NCBI GenBank assembly: GCA_964506935.1
Contig: CAZDOD010000068.1
Location: forward strand, 1 to 13,990
Source: CAZDOD01 sp964506935
Lineage (GTDB): Bacteria > Desulfobacterota > Zymogenia > Zymogenales > Zymogenaceae
Reading direction: 5' to 3'
DNA length: 13,990 nt
Within the stretch, counting starts at the first letter, position 1; the number at the start of each line of letters is the position of its first letter. The position numbers and the translations under genes are program-made. This document shows positions 6,935 to 13,990 of the stretch, in pieces. The notes below the pieces were generated by a model. It searched no databases. It was not told where the DNA came from and saw only the letters and a list, made by a program, of their open reading frames with translations.

Positions 6935-8002
6935 TTAACGCTTGATCCTGCCGGTCGCCTCGCCTCCGGAGAGCGCCGTGATCTCATCTAGGGTTGACCG
7001 GTTCCAGTCGCCTTCTATTGAGTGGGCCAGGCATGAGGCGGCCACCGCGAAATCGAGGGCCCCTTTTAGATCGGAAAAGTTTGACAATCCGTATATCAGG
7101 CCAGCAGCGAATGCGTCTCCGCTGCCGACACGGTCGACGATATGGGTGATGTCATATTTTTTCGAGGCGAACACATTCTTACCATCGGAGGCTATGGCGC
7201 TCCATCGGTTGTGGGAGGCAGAGACGCTCTCCCTTAGCGTTACAGCGATGAGCTTTATATTTGGGTATTGTTTTAGGACCTCACCCGTGAGCCTTTCGTA
7301 GTTGGACTCGTCGATGGCACCGGATGTGAAATCCGCATCGATCCCGATGCCGAGGGATTTCTGACAGTCCTCTTCGTTGGCGACGATGACATCGGCATAA
7401 GTCACCAAATCACCCATGACATCGGGCGCCTCCTTTCCCCATTTCCAGAGCTTTGAGCGGTAGTTTAAGTCCATCGAGACAAAGATATTTTTCTTTTTTG
7501 CAATAGATACGGCTTTTTTCACGACATCTGCGGCGTTTTTAGACAGTGCCGGAGTTATGCCGGTGGTATGGAACCATCCGCAGCCTTCGAGTGCAACGTC
7601 CCAGTCGATGGCATCGGGGTCTATATCGGAGATAGCAGACGGCAACCTGTCGTAGACGACCCCCGACGGGCGCTGGTTTGCGCCCTTCTCAAGAAAATAG
7701 ATCCCCATGCGGGAATCGGGGACAAAGACTATGTGGTCTGTATCCACGCCAAATCCGTTAAGTTCCATTTTGGCCGCTCGCCCGATGTCGTTTTTTGGAA
7801 GAGCCGTCAAAAATCGTGTCTTGAGACCCAGATATGAAAGGCTCACAAGGACGTTAGACTCCGCGCCACCGAAGGTGGCCGAAAGGGTCGGCGACTGGAG
7901 GAGCCGCTCGAATCCCGGTGACGCCAGCCTCAGCATGACCTCACCGAAGGCGGCATAAATCTTGGCACCGGTTTTTTTATCCTTTATCTCGCTTGTAATC
8001 AT
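6935..8002 (-). CDS. kdgK: PfkB-family sugar kinase, probable 2-keto-3-deoxygluconate kinase
   Basis: A 355-residue cytosolic kinase, predicted to phosphorylate 2-keto-3-deoxygluconate (KDG) to KDPG with ATP. PfkB features: N-terminal sugar-site GGAESN (45-50), a DLNYRSKLW segment (178-186) typical of KDG-kinase-like members, and the C-terminal DRVGSGDAFAAG signature (290-301) with Asp296 as expected catalytic base. The reading frame is open to a TTG at 8014, but the ATG at 8002 has GGAG placed 6 nt upstream and is the better start. The gene begins 12 nt after the stop of the aldolase gene, whose product would split KDPG, so the two consecutive reactions are co-translated. It is the last gene of the minus-strand operon. 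A keto-deoxygalactonate kinase or another sugar-acid kinase role is possible, but the aldolase neighbour favours KDG. Confidence 0.9.
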   Translation of the reverse strand: MITSEIKDKKTGAKIYAAFGEVMLRLASPGFERLLQSPTLSATFGGAESNVLVSLSYLGLKTRFLTALPKNDIGRAAKMELNGFGVDTDHIVFVPDSRMGIYFLEKGANQRPSGVVYDRLPSAISDIDPDAIDWDVALEGCGWFHTTGITPALSKNAADVVKKAVSIAKKKNIFVSMDLNYRSKLWKWGKEAPDVMGDLVTYADVIVANEEDCQKSLGIGIDADFTSGAIDESNYERLTGEVLKQYPNIKLIAVTLRESVSASHNRWSAIASDGKNVFASKKYDITHIVDRVGSGDAFAAGLIYGLSNFSDLKGALDFAVAASCLAHSIEGDWNRSTLDEITALSGGEATGRIKR

Positions 8003-8014
8003 CTTATTCTCCAA

Positions 8015-8695
8015 TTATCGCTTCTTGTTTTTGATTCTTTTTATGATCTCGATCGTATCACTCACCCGTTCCGTAAGTTCGACAAACCTCTGGTCGTCAA
8101 CAAGTTTGCGGTCGATTAGCTTTGAACCGATCCCAACACATGCCGCCCCCGCCTCAAACCATGCCGAGAGAGACTCCTCGGTGGGATCGACCCCGCCGGT
8201 CGGCATCATCTCCGCCCAGGGCATTGGGCCCCTCACCGCCTTTACGAAGGAGGGTCCTCCGACCTCTCCGCCAGGGAATATCTTGCAGATCTCGACCCCA
8301 AATCGGTGCGCACGGTTGATCTCGGTTACGCTTCCACATCCCGGAAGGTAAGGGATTTTACGAGTGTTGCATAAAATCGAGGTCTCCTCGTCGAGGATGG
8401 GGCCGACGACAAAGTTCGCACCGGAGTTTATAAAGATCGCGGCGGTCGGCGCATCGACGATCGAGCCGACACCTAAGATCACATCACGACGTTCGCTCCG
8501 GCAGAACTCCTCCAGCTCTGAAAATATCAGATGCGCCCCATCGCCCCGATTGGTAAATTCTATAACCTTGGCCCCGCCATCGGCGCAGGCGGAGACGATC
8601 CGTTTTGCGACATCCAGGTCATCGTTGAAGAATACGGGGACCAGACCTATTTCTTTGATTATCGAAAGGGTCTCCATACGTGAAAACCTTGCCAT
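8015..8695 (-). CDS. eda: KDPG/KHG aldolase (class I)
   Basis: A 226-residue cytosolic aldolase expected to cleave 2-keto-3-deoxy-6-phosphogluconate to pyruvate and glyceraldehyde-3-phosphate, the last step of the Entner-Doudoroff and uronate routes. The Schiff-base lysine is Lys138 in CKIFPGG; Glu46 and Arg50 in EFTNRG correspond to the active-site Glu and Arg of E. coli Eda; Pro99 lies in VVGPILDEE. The C-terminal half has MPTGGV and VGIGSKLI, the phosphate-binding side of the barrel. The EFTNRG form and the MPWxxMMPTGGV region differ from E. coli Eda and resemble a variant that, from memory, is common beside KDG kinases in uronate-use loci. The ATG at 8695 is preceded by a strong GAGGAGGAG. 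It is 67 nt downstream of the 687-residue gene and 12 nt upstream of the kinase gene. Confidence 0.93.
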   Translation of the reverse strand: MARFSRMETLSIIKEIGLVPVFFNDDLDVAKRIVSACADGGAKVIEFTNRGDGAHLIFSELEEFCRSERRDVILGVGSIVDAPTAAIFINSGANFVVGPILDEETSILCNTRKIPYLPGCGSVTEINRAHRFGVEICKIFPGGEVGGPSFVKAVRGPMPWAEMMPTGGVDPTEESLSAWFEAGAACVGIGSKLIDRKLVDDQRFVELTERVSDTIEIIKRIKNKKR

Positions 8696-8762
8696 AGCCT
8701 CTCCTCCTCTTATGCCCTGCTGATTGACTGACTTATTAAGATATCCATTTTATACTCTAAGT
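8696..8762 (-). other. 67-nt gap inside the sugar operon
   Basis: This is the longest gap in the operon. On the minus strand it holds a TATAAA-like sequence near its start (plus-strand TTTATA, 8750-8755) and the Shine-Dalgarno of the aldolase gene at its end. An internal promoter for the aldolase and kinase genes is possible but lacks a clear -35. Confidence 0.3.
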
Positions 8763-10826
8763 TCATTCGATAGAAGAACTCGCCTCACGGACATTTTCGT
8801 TTAAGTTTAGTCTAAGCCTGTGATCGCCGCACCTGATATTTATCTCTTCTAGTGGAAATTGTGTGTTCGTATATGTGTTGTCGTATCGAGGATAATCGCG
8901 AAGCGATATATCGCTACCTTCTCTTTTCAATCTCCCCCTCCATCCGAATTCTATCCTCCCCTGCGACGGCGAATCGTAGACGACCGAGAGCCCTCGAAAT
9001 TTGATGTGTGCGCTCGATATATTCTCGACGAAATCGTCGAATCCGCCGTCCCGTTCTTTATTCCCCATCTCGCAGATCCAGATGTTTTTTGTTCCTTCGG
9101 CGATTACCTCACACGCCGCATCTATGCCTTCGGTCTTCCAGTGGTAGCGATTTTTTGATCTCAGGGCTATATAGCCATCGCCCTTTCTCCCGAAGATACA
9201 GCCTTCACGCTCGCGCACCTCGTCGAAAGCCGCCTTCGGAAACCATGCATGGGTGAAAAAGAGCCTATTTGTCATATAGAGCCCCGGCATCCGTGATATA
9301 TTGTAACAGGCGATGAGCACGTTTTCAATCTGGGCGACCCTGGGGAGCGTCCCGGAGCCGACCCAGTAGCCGCCGCTCGTGTTCTCCCGGTGCCCCGGGT
9401 GGGTGGTGAAGCAGACGGCGGTCTCAGAAAGCGTCGCCTGCCAGATGTGCTGCTGGTCTCCACCGTAGCCCTTACGATAGTCCTGGGCGCTGCTCAACAT
9501 GTAGTCAGTGGTCTTATAAGTATAGAGGTTCACCTCCTCTCTAGTGTTTCTACACAGGTCTCTTTCGAACAGCCTAGCAAGCAGGGGCATGAGGCCGAGC
9601 GTACGAAGGACACGTATTAGCGAGCGGAAGGGCTTAAAGGGGGAAAAGAACTGGTTTTCCCAGAACCCGAATGCGTCGAACATCCGCATCACGAGGTTTA
9701 CGGTCTTGGGGTGGAGGTAGGCCTCGAGCGTCAGAAAGTGAAGCCCGCTCTCGAAATCATCATACGACAGACCCCACCGCTCGGCCTCTTTGATCTTTAT
9801 CCCCATCCTCTGGCGGTTGACTACTGGCGGACTCTCGTGATCATTTGCGATCTCGTAGATTGCGCGAGGGAGCCTGTATTTATCCCCCAGCGCCAGTGAC
9901 ACGGCCCCCATGTTGTCGGCGCCCGAAAACCGCCCGGTGCCGAAGACCAGCTTTTGGGTGTCGGTAGTCGATTCGATCCCGGCGTTTCTCTTCTCCTCGC
10001 CGTAGCTTCGCCCGTGTGAAGAACCGAAGGCGCCGCGGTATGAGTTTAGTGCCATATCGAGAAACAAAAGATCGAGTACGATCTCGGCCCTTTTTACGAT
10101 AGTCGGATTTGGTGCGAAATCGATGAGGTTAGAAAGCGCCGTGATATCCTCGTCGTAATAGATATGGGAGAGCCACTCGGAAAAGCCGGTCTTGTAGCGC
10201 AGCTCGAGCCATTTCAGGATACGGCTCTCGGCGCGGGCGGACTTTTCACGCCCGGTCATGTTTGAGTTGACAAAATTTCGGTCGGGAAAGAGCCTTCCCG
10301 CGAGGTATTCGTTTGCGGCGAACATGATGACGTGGTTTTCGGTCCAATAGCACATCGAATCTATCCCCGGCTCATCGGGCGAGTATTTGAAATTTAGTAC
10401 CGTCCGCTCGGCGTGTTCGATGAGGCTTTTGGAGAGTAGTTTTTTTCCCTTTAGCTGATATAGGAGGCGGATGATCCCCAAGAGGACGAAATCGGCGCAA
10501 TCGTATCTCTCGTCGATGTAATTTAGCGACGCCTCGATCAGAGACTCGTGTACGGGCCCCCGATCCTCGGAGATGCGCACAAGCTCGTAATAGTAACCCT
10601 TGATATTCGGGCCGGCGGGATTTCTGAGACAGTGATCGATAAAGGCGCGCCGCCGCATCCTGAAAGTTTCGGCAAACGGCTCTTGGCTGTATATGTCGGG
10701 CGAGGGGTCGGGATAGCCTTTGGGTTTCGGCCCGACATTCTTAAAGGAAAAGTCTGCCATTCCGCTGGTGTCGAAAAATTCGTGCGTAAAAACCATCTCA
10801 GAATTCTCAATTTTTTTGCTACCCAT
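8763..10826 (-). CDS. Unrecognised large cytosolic protein of a carbohydrate operon; possible alpha/alpha-toroid carbohydrate-active enzyme
   Basis: A 687-residue protein that I cannot assign to a characterised family. There is no signal peptide or membrane segment, so it should be cytosolic. Residues about 60-450 look mainly helical, with Trp/Tyr/His-rich motifs: YWTENH (160-165), ADFVLL and WLELRY helices, SSHGRSYGEE (269-278). Residues about 455-687 look beta-rich, with DQQHIWQATL (457-466) and WVGSGTLPRVAQ (488-499). A helical toroid followed by a beta-sandwich is the layout of several polysaccharide lyases (for example PL15, PL17, heparinase II-like) and some glycosidases, but no catalytic signature of those is clear. 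The neighbours, a GPH symporter upstream and KDPG aldolase/KDG kinase downstream, suggest that it acts on an imported glycoside or uronate. The ATG at 10826 is 9 nt after the symporter stop. Its best Shine-Dalgarno, AGGAG, lies inside the symporter end, 13 nt away, a long spacing, so translation may depend on coupling. Confidence 0.8.
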   Translation of the reverse strand: MGSKKIENSEMVFTHEFFDTSGMADFSFKNVGPKPKGYPDPSPDIYSQEPFAETFRMRRRAFIDHCLRNPAGPNIKGYYYELVRISEDRGPVHESLIEASLNYIDERYDCADFVLLGIIRLLYQLKGKKLLSKSLIEHAERTVLNFKYSPDEPGIDSMCYWTENHVIMFAANEYLAGRLFPDRNFVNSNMTGREKSARAESRILKWLELRYKTGFSEWLSHIYYDEDITALSNLIDFAPNPTIVKRAEIVLDLLFLDMALNSYRGAFGSSHGRSYGEEKRNAGIESTTDTQKLVFGTGRFSGADNMGAVSLALGDKYRLPRAIYEIANDHESPPVVNRQRMGIKIKEAERWGLSYDDFESGLHFLTLEAYLHPKTVNLVMRMFDAFGFWENQFFSPFKPFRSLIRVLRTLGLMPLLARLFERDLCRNTREEVNLYTYKTTDYMLSSAQDYRKGYGGDQQHIWQATLSETAVCFTTHPGHRENTSGGYWVGSGTLPRVAQIENVLIACYNISRMPGLYMTNRLFFTHAWFPKAAFDEVREREGCIFGRKGDGYIALRSKNRYHWKTEGIDAACEVIAEGTKNIWICEMGNKERDGGFDDFVENISSAHIKFRGLSVVYDSPSQGRIEFGWRGRLKREGSDISLRDYPRYDNTYTNTQFPLEEINIRCGDHRLRLNLNENVREASSSIE

Positions 10827-10835
10827 TTCTAAAAT

Positions 10836-12293
10836 TTAACTCCTCTCTAGAGTCTCCTTTAGCTCGTTTTCAACTTTTAGCATATCTTTTGTCGGGCTAT
10901 CGGTCTCCCTTCGTTTCTCAAGATATTCTTTTATTCGGTTGTGGAGATCGGGCGTAAGTCTATATCTGAAGGCGTTATAGGCCGAAAAGGCCAGGAAGAT
11001 AACGGGAATCAGGGCGAAGATGAGCTTCAAGACCATGACAAACTCCGGGGACTGAACCTGCTCTATCAGGACTTTTTTGCCATCGACCATCTCCTCTACG
11101 GGCTTTAAATAACCCGCCCAGTGGATAATCTGGGCGATCAAAAAGATCCCAATGGCGGAGCTAAGCTTTCTTGCAAACATGAAGAGCCCGGAGTAGATTC
11201 CCTCTCTCCTCTCACCCGTGTAGAGTTCGTCGACATCGGGGACGTCTGCGAAGATCGAATATATCATTATCACGATCCCCCCGGTACCGATGCCCACAAG
11301 ACCGCCGAATATGTAGATTATCTCATCGGGCATTCCCGGCCCGATGAAGAAGCTCAAGCCCATGACGACCATCCAGATGAGCGCCGAAATGATAAAGCTC
11401 GTCTTTTTGCTGGTCTTTTTACTCACAAACGAGTAGATCGGTATCACGAGTATCTGGAGTATCAAGATAGTCCCAAGGACGTAATCGGTCTCTTTGAGAC
11501 GGTACATATAATACTTCATGAAGTAGATGACGATGCTCATCACGGCGTCGATGGCCACAAAGGAGAATAGGTACATCAAAAGGACGTTCAGGAACGTGGG
11601 GGTCTTGAAGGGTTCGACGTAGGAGCGCCTGAAGTTGAAGGGAACCGGCTCCTTTTGAAACTCCTTCCTCTCCTTGGTTGTCAGAAACGTCGCAATAAAT
11701 GGAATTGCAAAGAAGAGCCCGAAGGCCGCCGCCATAACTATATATCCCGAACGCACATCGGGAAACATCTTGACAATTTCAAACGGCAATACGGCGCATA
11801 TCAGAGACGATATCCCCGAAAAGATTATACGGTAGGTGGTAAGCGATGTCCGCTCGTTGTAATCAAGCGTCAGCTCCGCCGCCAGGGCGTTGTAGGGTAT
11901 CATGACCATTGTTATGACGGTGGAAAAGAAGATGTAGGCGATGAGGATGTAGATAAAGCGGTGTATCTCCAGTTCAAAGTCGATGGGGTACCACATCAAA
12001 AAAAACGAGATGAATATCAGGACGATCCCGGCCAGAAAGTAGGGTCTCCTCCTGCCGAATCTCGTCCTCGTCCTGTCGGAGATATACCCCATCATGGGAT
12101 CGGTTATCGCATCCCATGCCTTGCTTAGAAAAAAGGCGACACCGGCAAGGGCGGGTGAGATGAGGAGTACGTCGGTCAGAAAATGTAAATAATAAATCCC
12201 GATAATTAACATAGCACCCCCACCGTAGATATCACCGACGCCGAAGCCAATTTTCGTCGAGAGGGGGAGCCTATCGCTATTTAAATTTTTCAT
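10836..12293 (-). CDS. GPH-family (MelB-like) sugar/cation symporter
   Basis: A 485-residue inner-membrane transporter of the major facilitator superfamily with about 12 hydrophobic segments. The family (glycoside-pentoside-hexuronide:cation symporters) is shown by AWDAITDPMMGYISDRT (59-75) and FGRRRPYF (79-86) in the first half and the MIPYNALAAELT segment that follows. Asp61 and Asp65 sit where MelB has its two cation-binding aspartates (Asp55, Asp59), so Na+ or H+ coupling is expected. The C-terminus is a charged helix (EKRRETD). Family substrates include melibiose, xylosides and glucuronides; the exact one cannot be read here, but the KDG genes in the operon make a uronate or uronate-containing glycoside attractive. 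The ATG at 12293 has GAGG 6 nt upstream. It follows the oxidoreductase gene by 36 nt. Confidence 0.93.
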   Translation of the reverse strand: MKNLNSDRLPLSTKIGFGVGDIYGGGAMLIIGIYYLHFLTDVLLISPALAGVAFFLSKAWDAITDPMMGYISDRTRTRFGRRRPYFLAGIVLIFISFFLMWYPIDFELEIHRFIYILIAYIFFSTVITMVMIPYNALAAELTLDYNERTSLTTYRIIFSGISSLICAVLPFEIVKMFPDVRSGYIVMAAAFGLFFAIPFIATFLTTKERKEFQKEPVPFNFRRSYVEPFKTPTFLNVLLMYLFSFVAIDAVMSIVIYFMKYYMYRLKETDYVLGTILILQILVIPIYSFVSKKTSKKTSFIISALIWMVVMGLSFFIGPGMPDEIIYIFGGLVGIGTGGIVIMIYSIFADVPDVDELYTGERREGIYSGLFMFARKLSSAIGIFLIAQIIHWAGYLKPVEEMVDGKKVLIEQVQSPEFVMVLKLIFALIPVIFLAFSAYNAFRYRLTPDLHNRIKEYLEKRRETDSPTKDMLKVENELKETLERS

Positions 12294-12329
12294 GACGGCC
12301 TCACATAAAAAATACTAAAAATCCAAAAA

Positions 12330-13364
12330 TCAATCCAATCTTTCGATAAATTCCAGATAACGGTCATCGACAGCCTCGCGTCTCCCCGTTCGGGCCGAGC
12401 GATACAACGCCTCGACGACCGAAAGGACTCGGAGCGCCAATGGGGCCGGGATGAGATAGGGTGTGCCACCGGTTACCCAGCGGCGAAATCCCTCGATGCT
12501 GCGAAACAGGGCGTGGAGCCCCCTGACCGGCGGTTTTTCTTTTTTCACCTTCGCACCGAAGAAACGCACCTTCGGGAAATCTGGCCCCTTATAGACACCG
12601 GTCCCCGCGTTCCCGTATATCTCGATCGTGACCGGGCGCTCAGGCGTGGCGACCATAGAGCTCGTTATAGAAAGCATGGCCCCGTTTGACATCGTGACGA
12701 CTCCCATCGCGAGGTCCTCGACCTCGATATCGGAAAACACCCTTTTTGCCGTATTTCCTTCTGCCGTCTTCGGCTCTCCTCCGATTGCCTCAAGGGCGAC
12801 GTCGACAAAATGGCTTGCCTGGGTGATGAGTGTCCCGCCGCCGCTCCTCTCAACGCTCGCATGCCACGGAGAATTTGAGAAGTAGTCTATCTTGCGGTGC
12901 CACGGGACGTTCAGGCGCCCGTATAGTTTTTCCCCGAGCGCCCCCTCTCTGGCTGCGTTTATCAGGGCGTAGCATCCGGTGTCGTATCTGTACTGATAAT
13001 TTATCCCCACCTTTGCCCCGGTGCTACGGTAGAGGCGGCATATCGAAAGTGCGTCTTCTATCGAGGCGCTGATCGGCTTTTCGCAAAGAACCGCAAGGTT
13101 TCGATCGACGGCCTTTTCTATCAACGGCCTGTGTAGATTGTGTGGAACCGAAAGATAGACGGCATCGAGATCGGTATTGTTTAGCATATCGTCGTAGTCG
13201 TCAAATGCCCGCCCTGTGTGGAAACGCCTTGCAAATGTTTGAGCCTTTTCATCGTCGATATCCATGCAGGCAACCGCCTTGATCTTTCGGTTTATGAGGC
13301 ACCCGATTGCGGTAAAGCGGGCGATGTCTCCACAACCGACGATAGCGATTCGAAACTTACTCAT
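12330..13364 (-). CDS. Gfo/Idh/MocA-family NAD(P)-dependent oxidoreductase
   Basis: A 344-residue cytosolic dehydrogenase acting on a sugar or sugar derivative. The N-terminal Rossmann fold begins with IAIVGCGDIA (6-15), the acidic residue after the second strand is Asp35 (CMDID), and the family EKP motif is at 95-97 with Lys96 as expected catalytic residue. In the C-terminal domain, GGGTLITQASHFVD (175-188) supplies His185, the second usual catalytic residue, in the GGG...Q..H..D form seen in UDP-sugar and glycoside dehydrogenase relatives. There is no Tat or Sec signal. Its start overlaps the stop of the ThuA-like gene by 4 nt (ATGA), with AAGGGGG upstream. Gfo/Idh/MocA plus ThuA pairs are known from trehalose use (ThuB/ThuA), where a 3-keto sugar is made; a similar oxidation here is inference. 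Reduction of a keto-uronate is an alternative. Confidence 0.92.
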   Translation of the reverse strand: MSKFRIAIVGCGDIARFTAIGCLINRKIKAVACMDIDDEKAQTFARRFHTGRAFDDYDDMLNNTDLDAVYLSVPHNLHRPLIEKAVDRNLAVLCEKPISASIEDALSICRLYRSTGAKVGINYQYRYDTGCYALINAAREGALGEKLYGRLNVPWHRKIDYFSNSPWHASVERSGGGTLITQASHFVDVALEAIGGEPKTAEGNTAKRVFSDIEVEDLAMGVVTMSNGAMLSITSSMVATPERPVTIEIYGNAGTGVYKGPDFPKVRFFGAKVKKEKPPVRGLHALFRSIEGFRRWVTGGTPYLIPAPLALRVLSVVEALYRSARTGRREAVDDRYLEFIERLD

Positions 13365-13990
13365 ATATTACCCCCTTTATCAAGCCCCAGTATAAAAGAT
13401 AGACCATCTGTGATTATTTGCCGAACCGAGTCGTCTTTGAGCACCTTTGAGACATGACCGAGAGACACGTAGCAGATACGACCCCTTATACGGTTTTTTA
13501 TCCAGACCACTGGCTCTTTTTTGCCTTTGGTTTCGGTCACGTATTGAACTTTTACGCTGTCGTCATAACTGTGGATATAGAGTTCGTCGGTGATGGTGAA
13601 TGGTTCGGCGATACCGAAGACGGGATCGGCTTCTTTTGTCCTCGATACCGTATAGGGTTCGATCTTTCCGTGGCTTGTAAAACGTCCGCCGAGTATATCG
13701 AAGTATCGTGAGGACTCTTTAAACGATGCCGAGGCGGAGTGGAGGGCGAGGATCCCGCCCCCGCCCGTAACGAAGCTGTCGAGGACATCGAGGGCCCTTT
13801 CTGAAATCTTTTTTCTGTGAAAATAGAGGAGGACCCCGTCGAACTTATCCTCCGAAAGGCGGGTAAGAGCCTCGATATTGGATGTCGTGGTCAGATCAAT
13901 CTTATCCCAACCCTTTAGGATTTTATTTAGTCGTCTCCTCGCCGGGATGCTGGGGTGAAAGATGCCGGCTGAAACCACAAGTATTCGTTT
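13361..13990 (-). CDS. ThuA-like protein, N-terminus cut by window edge
   Basis: A ThuA-domain protein (PF06283-like, class I amidotransferase-like fold) implicated in carbohydrate use. The frame stays open to the last base of the window; the residues before the internal GTG at 13978 read KRILV, a natural start of the first beta-strand, so the true start is probably one codon or so outside. Signs of the family are TGGGGILALHSASASF in the middle, ILGGRFTSHG, and PVVWIKN...GRICYVSLGH near the end. In Sinorhizobium, ThuA acts with the Gfo/Idh/MocA dehydrogenase ThuB in trehalose breakdown through 3-keto-trehalose; the same two families overlap by 4 nt here. It is the first gene of the operon visible, and the promoter lies outside the window. 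Confidence 0.88.
   Translation of the reverse strand, partial: KRILVVSAGIFHPSIPARRRLNKILKGWDKIDLTTTSNIEALTRLSEDKFDGVLLYFHRKKISERALDVLDSFVTGGGGILALHSASASFKESSRYFDILGGRFTSHGKIEPYTVSRTKEADPVFGIAEPFTITDELYIHSYDDSVKVQYVTETKGKKEPVVWIKNRIRGRICYVSLGHVSKVLKDDSVRQIITDGLSFILGLDKGGNI

Noticed and set aside
8003..8014. TTG start for the KDG kinase at 8014
   Set aside because: The ATG at 8002 has a well-placed GGAG that overlaps this TTG region, so the upstream TTG is unlikely to be the start.
11121..11570. Plus-strand open frame of 149 codons inside the symporter gene (also 11655-12128)
   Set aside because: These are antisense shadows of a membrane-protein gene; the predicted products are highly charged His/Asp/Arg-rich chains, typical of such shadows.
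1..13990. CRISPR array, insertion sequence or phage genes
   Set aside because: No regularly spaced repeats, transposase or integrase frames, or long terminal inverted repeats were seen on either strand.

Overview
This window looks like a chromosomal segment of a Gram-negative bacterium. The evidence is an AsmA/YdbH-type envelope-bridging protein with a lipoprotein partner, and the tRNA order Gly(GCC)-Cys(GCA)-Leu(UAA), which is the order of the Escherichia coli glyW-cysT-leuZ cluster. A deltaproteobacterium/Desulfobacterota-type host is a guess from the overall style of the proteins, not a demonstrated assignment.

Layout. (1) Positions 1-286 hold three tandem tRNA genes (the first cut by the window edge) and an AT-rich terminator-like hairpin. 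(2) Positions 287-561 are non-coding: a triplet GCCAC repeat, a possible promoter and a leader hairpin in front of the next gene. (3) Positions 562-3093, plus strand, encode an MgtA/MgtB-family P-type ATPase that carries Gln instead of the Glu found in E. coli MgtA in the M4 ion-site motif. (4) Positions 3094-3374 are non-coding, with a weak terminator and a degraded 3' half of a tRNA-Arg(CCU)-like gene that resembles an integrase attachment-site scar. (5) Positions 3375-6646, minus strand, are an AT-rich two-gene unit: a YdbH/AsmA-like protein followed by a DUF1318 (YdbL-like) lipoprotein, probably acting in lipid transport between inner and outer membranes. (6) Positions 6935-13990, minus strand, are a tight six-gene catabolic operon running off the right edge: ThuA-like protein (partial), Gfo/Idh/MocA oxidoreductase, GPH-family sugar symporter, a large unrecognised cytosolic protein, KDPG aldolase, KDG kinase.

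How the genes may work together. The last two genes of the operon define the end of the route: 2-keto-3-deoxygluconate is phosphorylated and split to pyruvate and glyceraldehyde-3-phosphate. The symporter suggests that a glycoside, hexuronide or oligosaccharide is imported intact. The oxidoreductase/ThuA pair and the unrecognised 687-residue protein, which has no signal peptide, are then candidates for intracellular cleavage and oxidation or reduction of that substrate. The 687-residue protein is the most interesting item: it is large, its context is specific, and I cannot tie it to a characterised enzyme. The substrate is not determined by the sequence.
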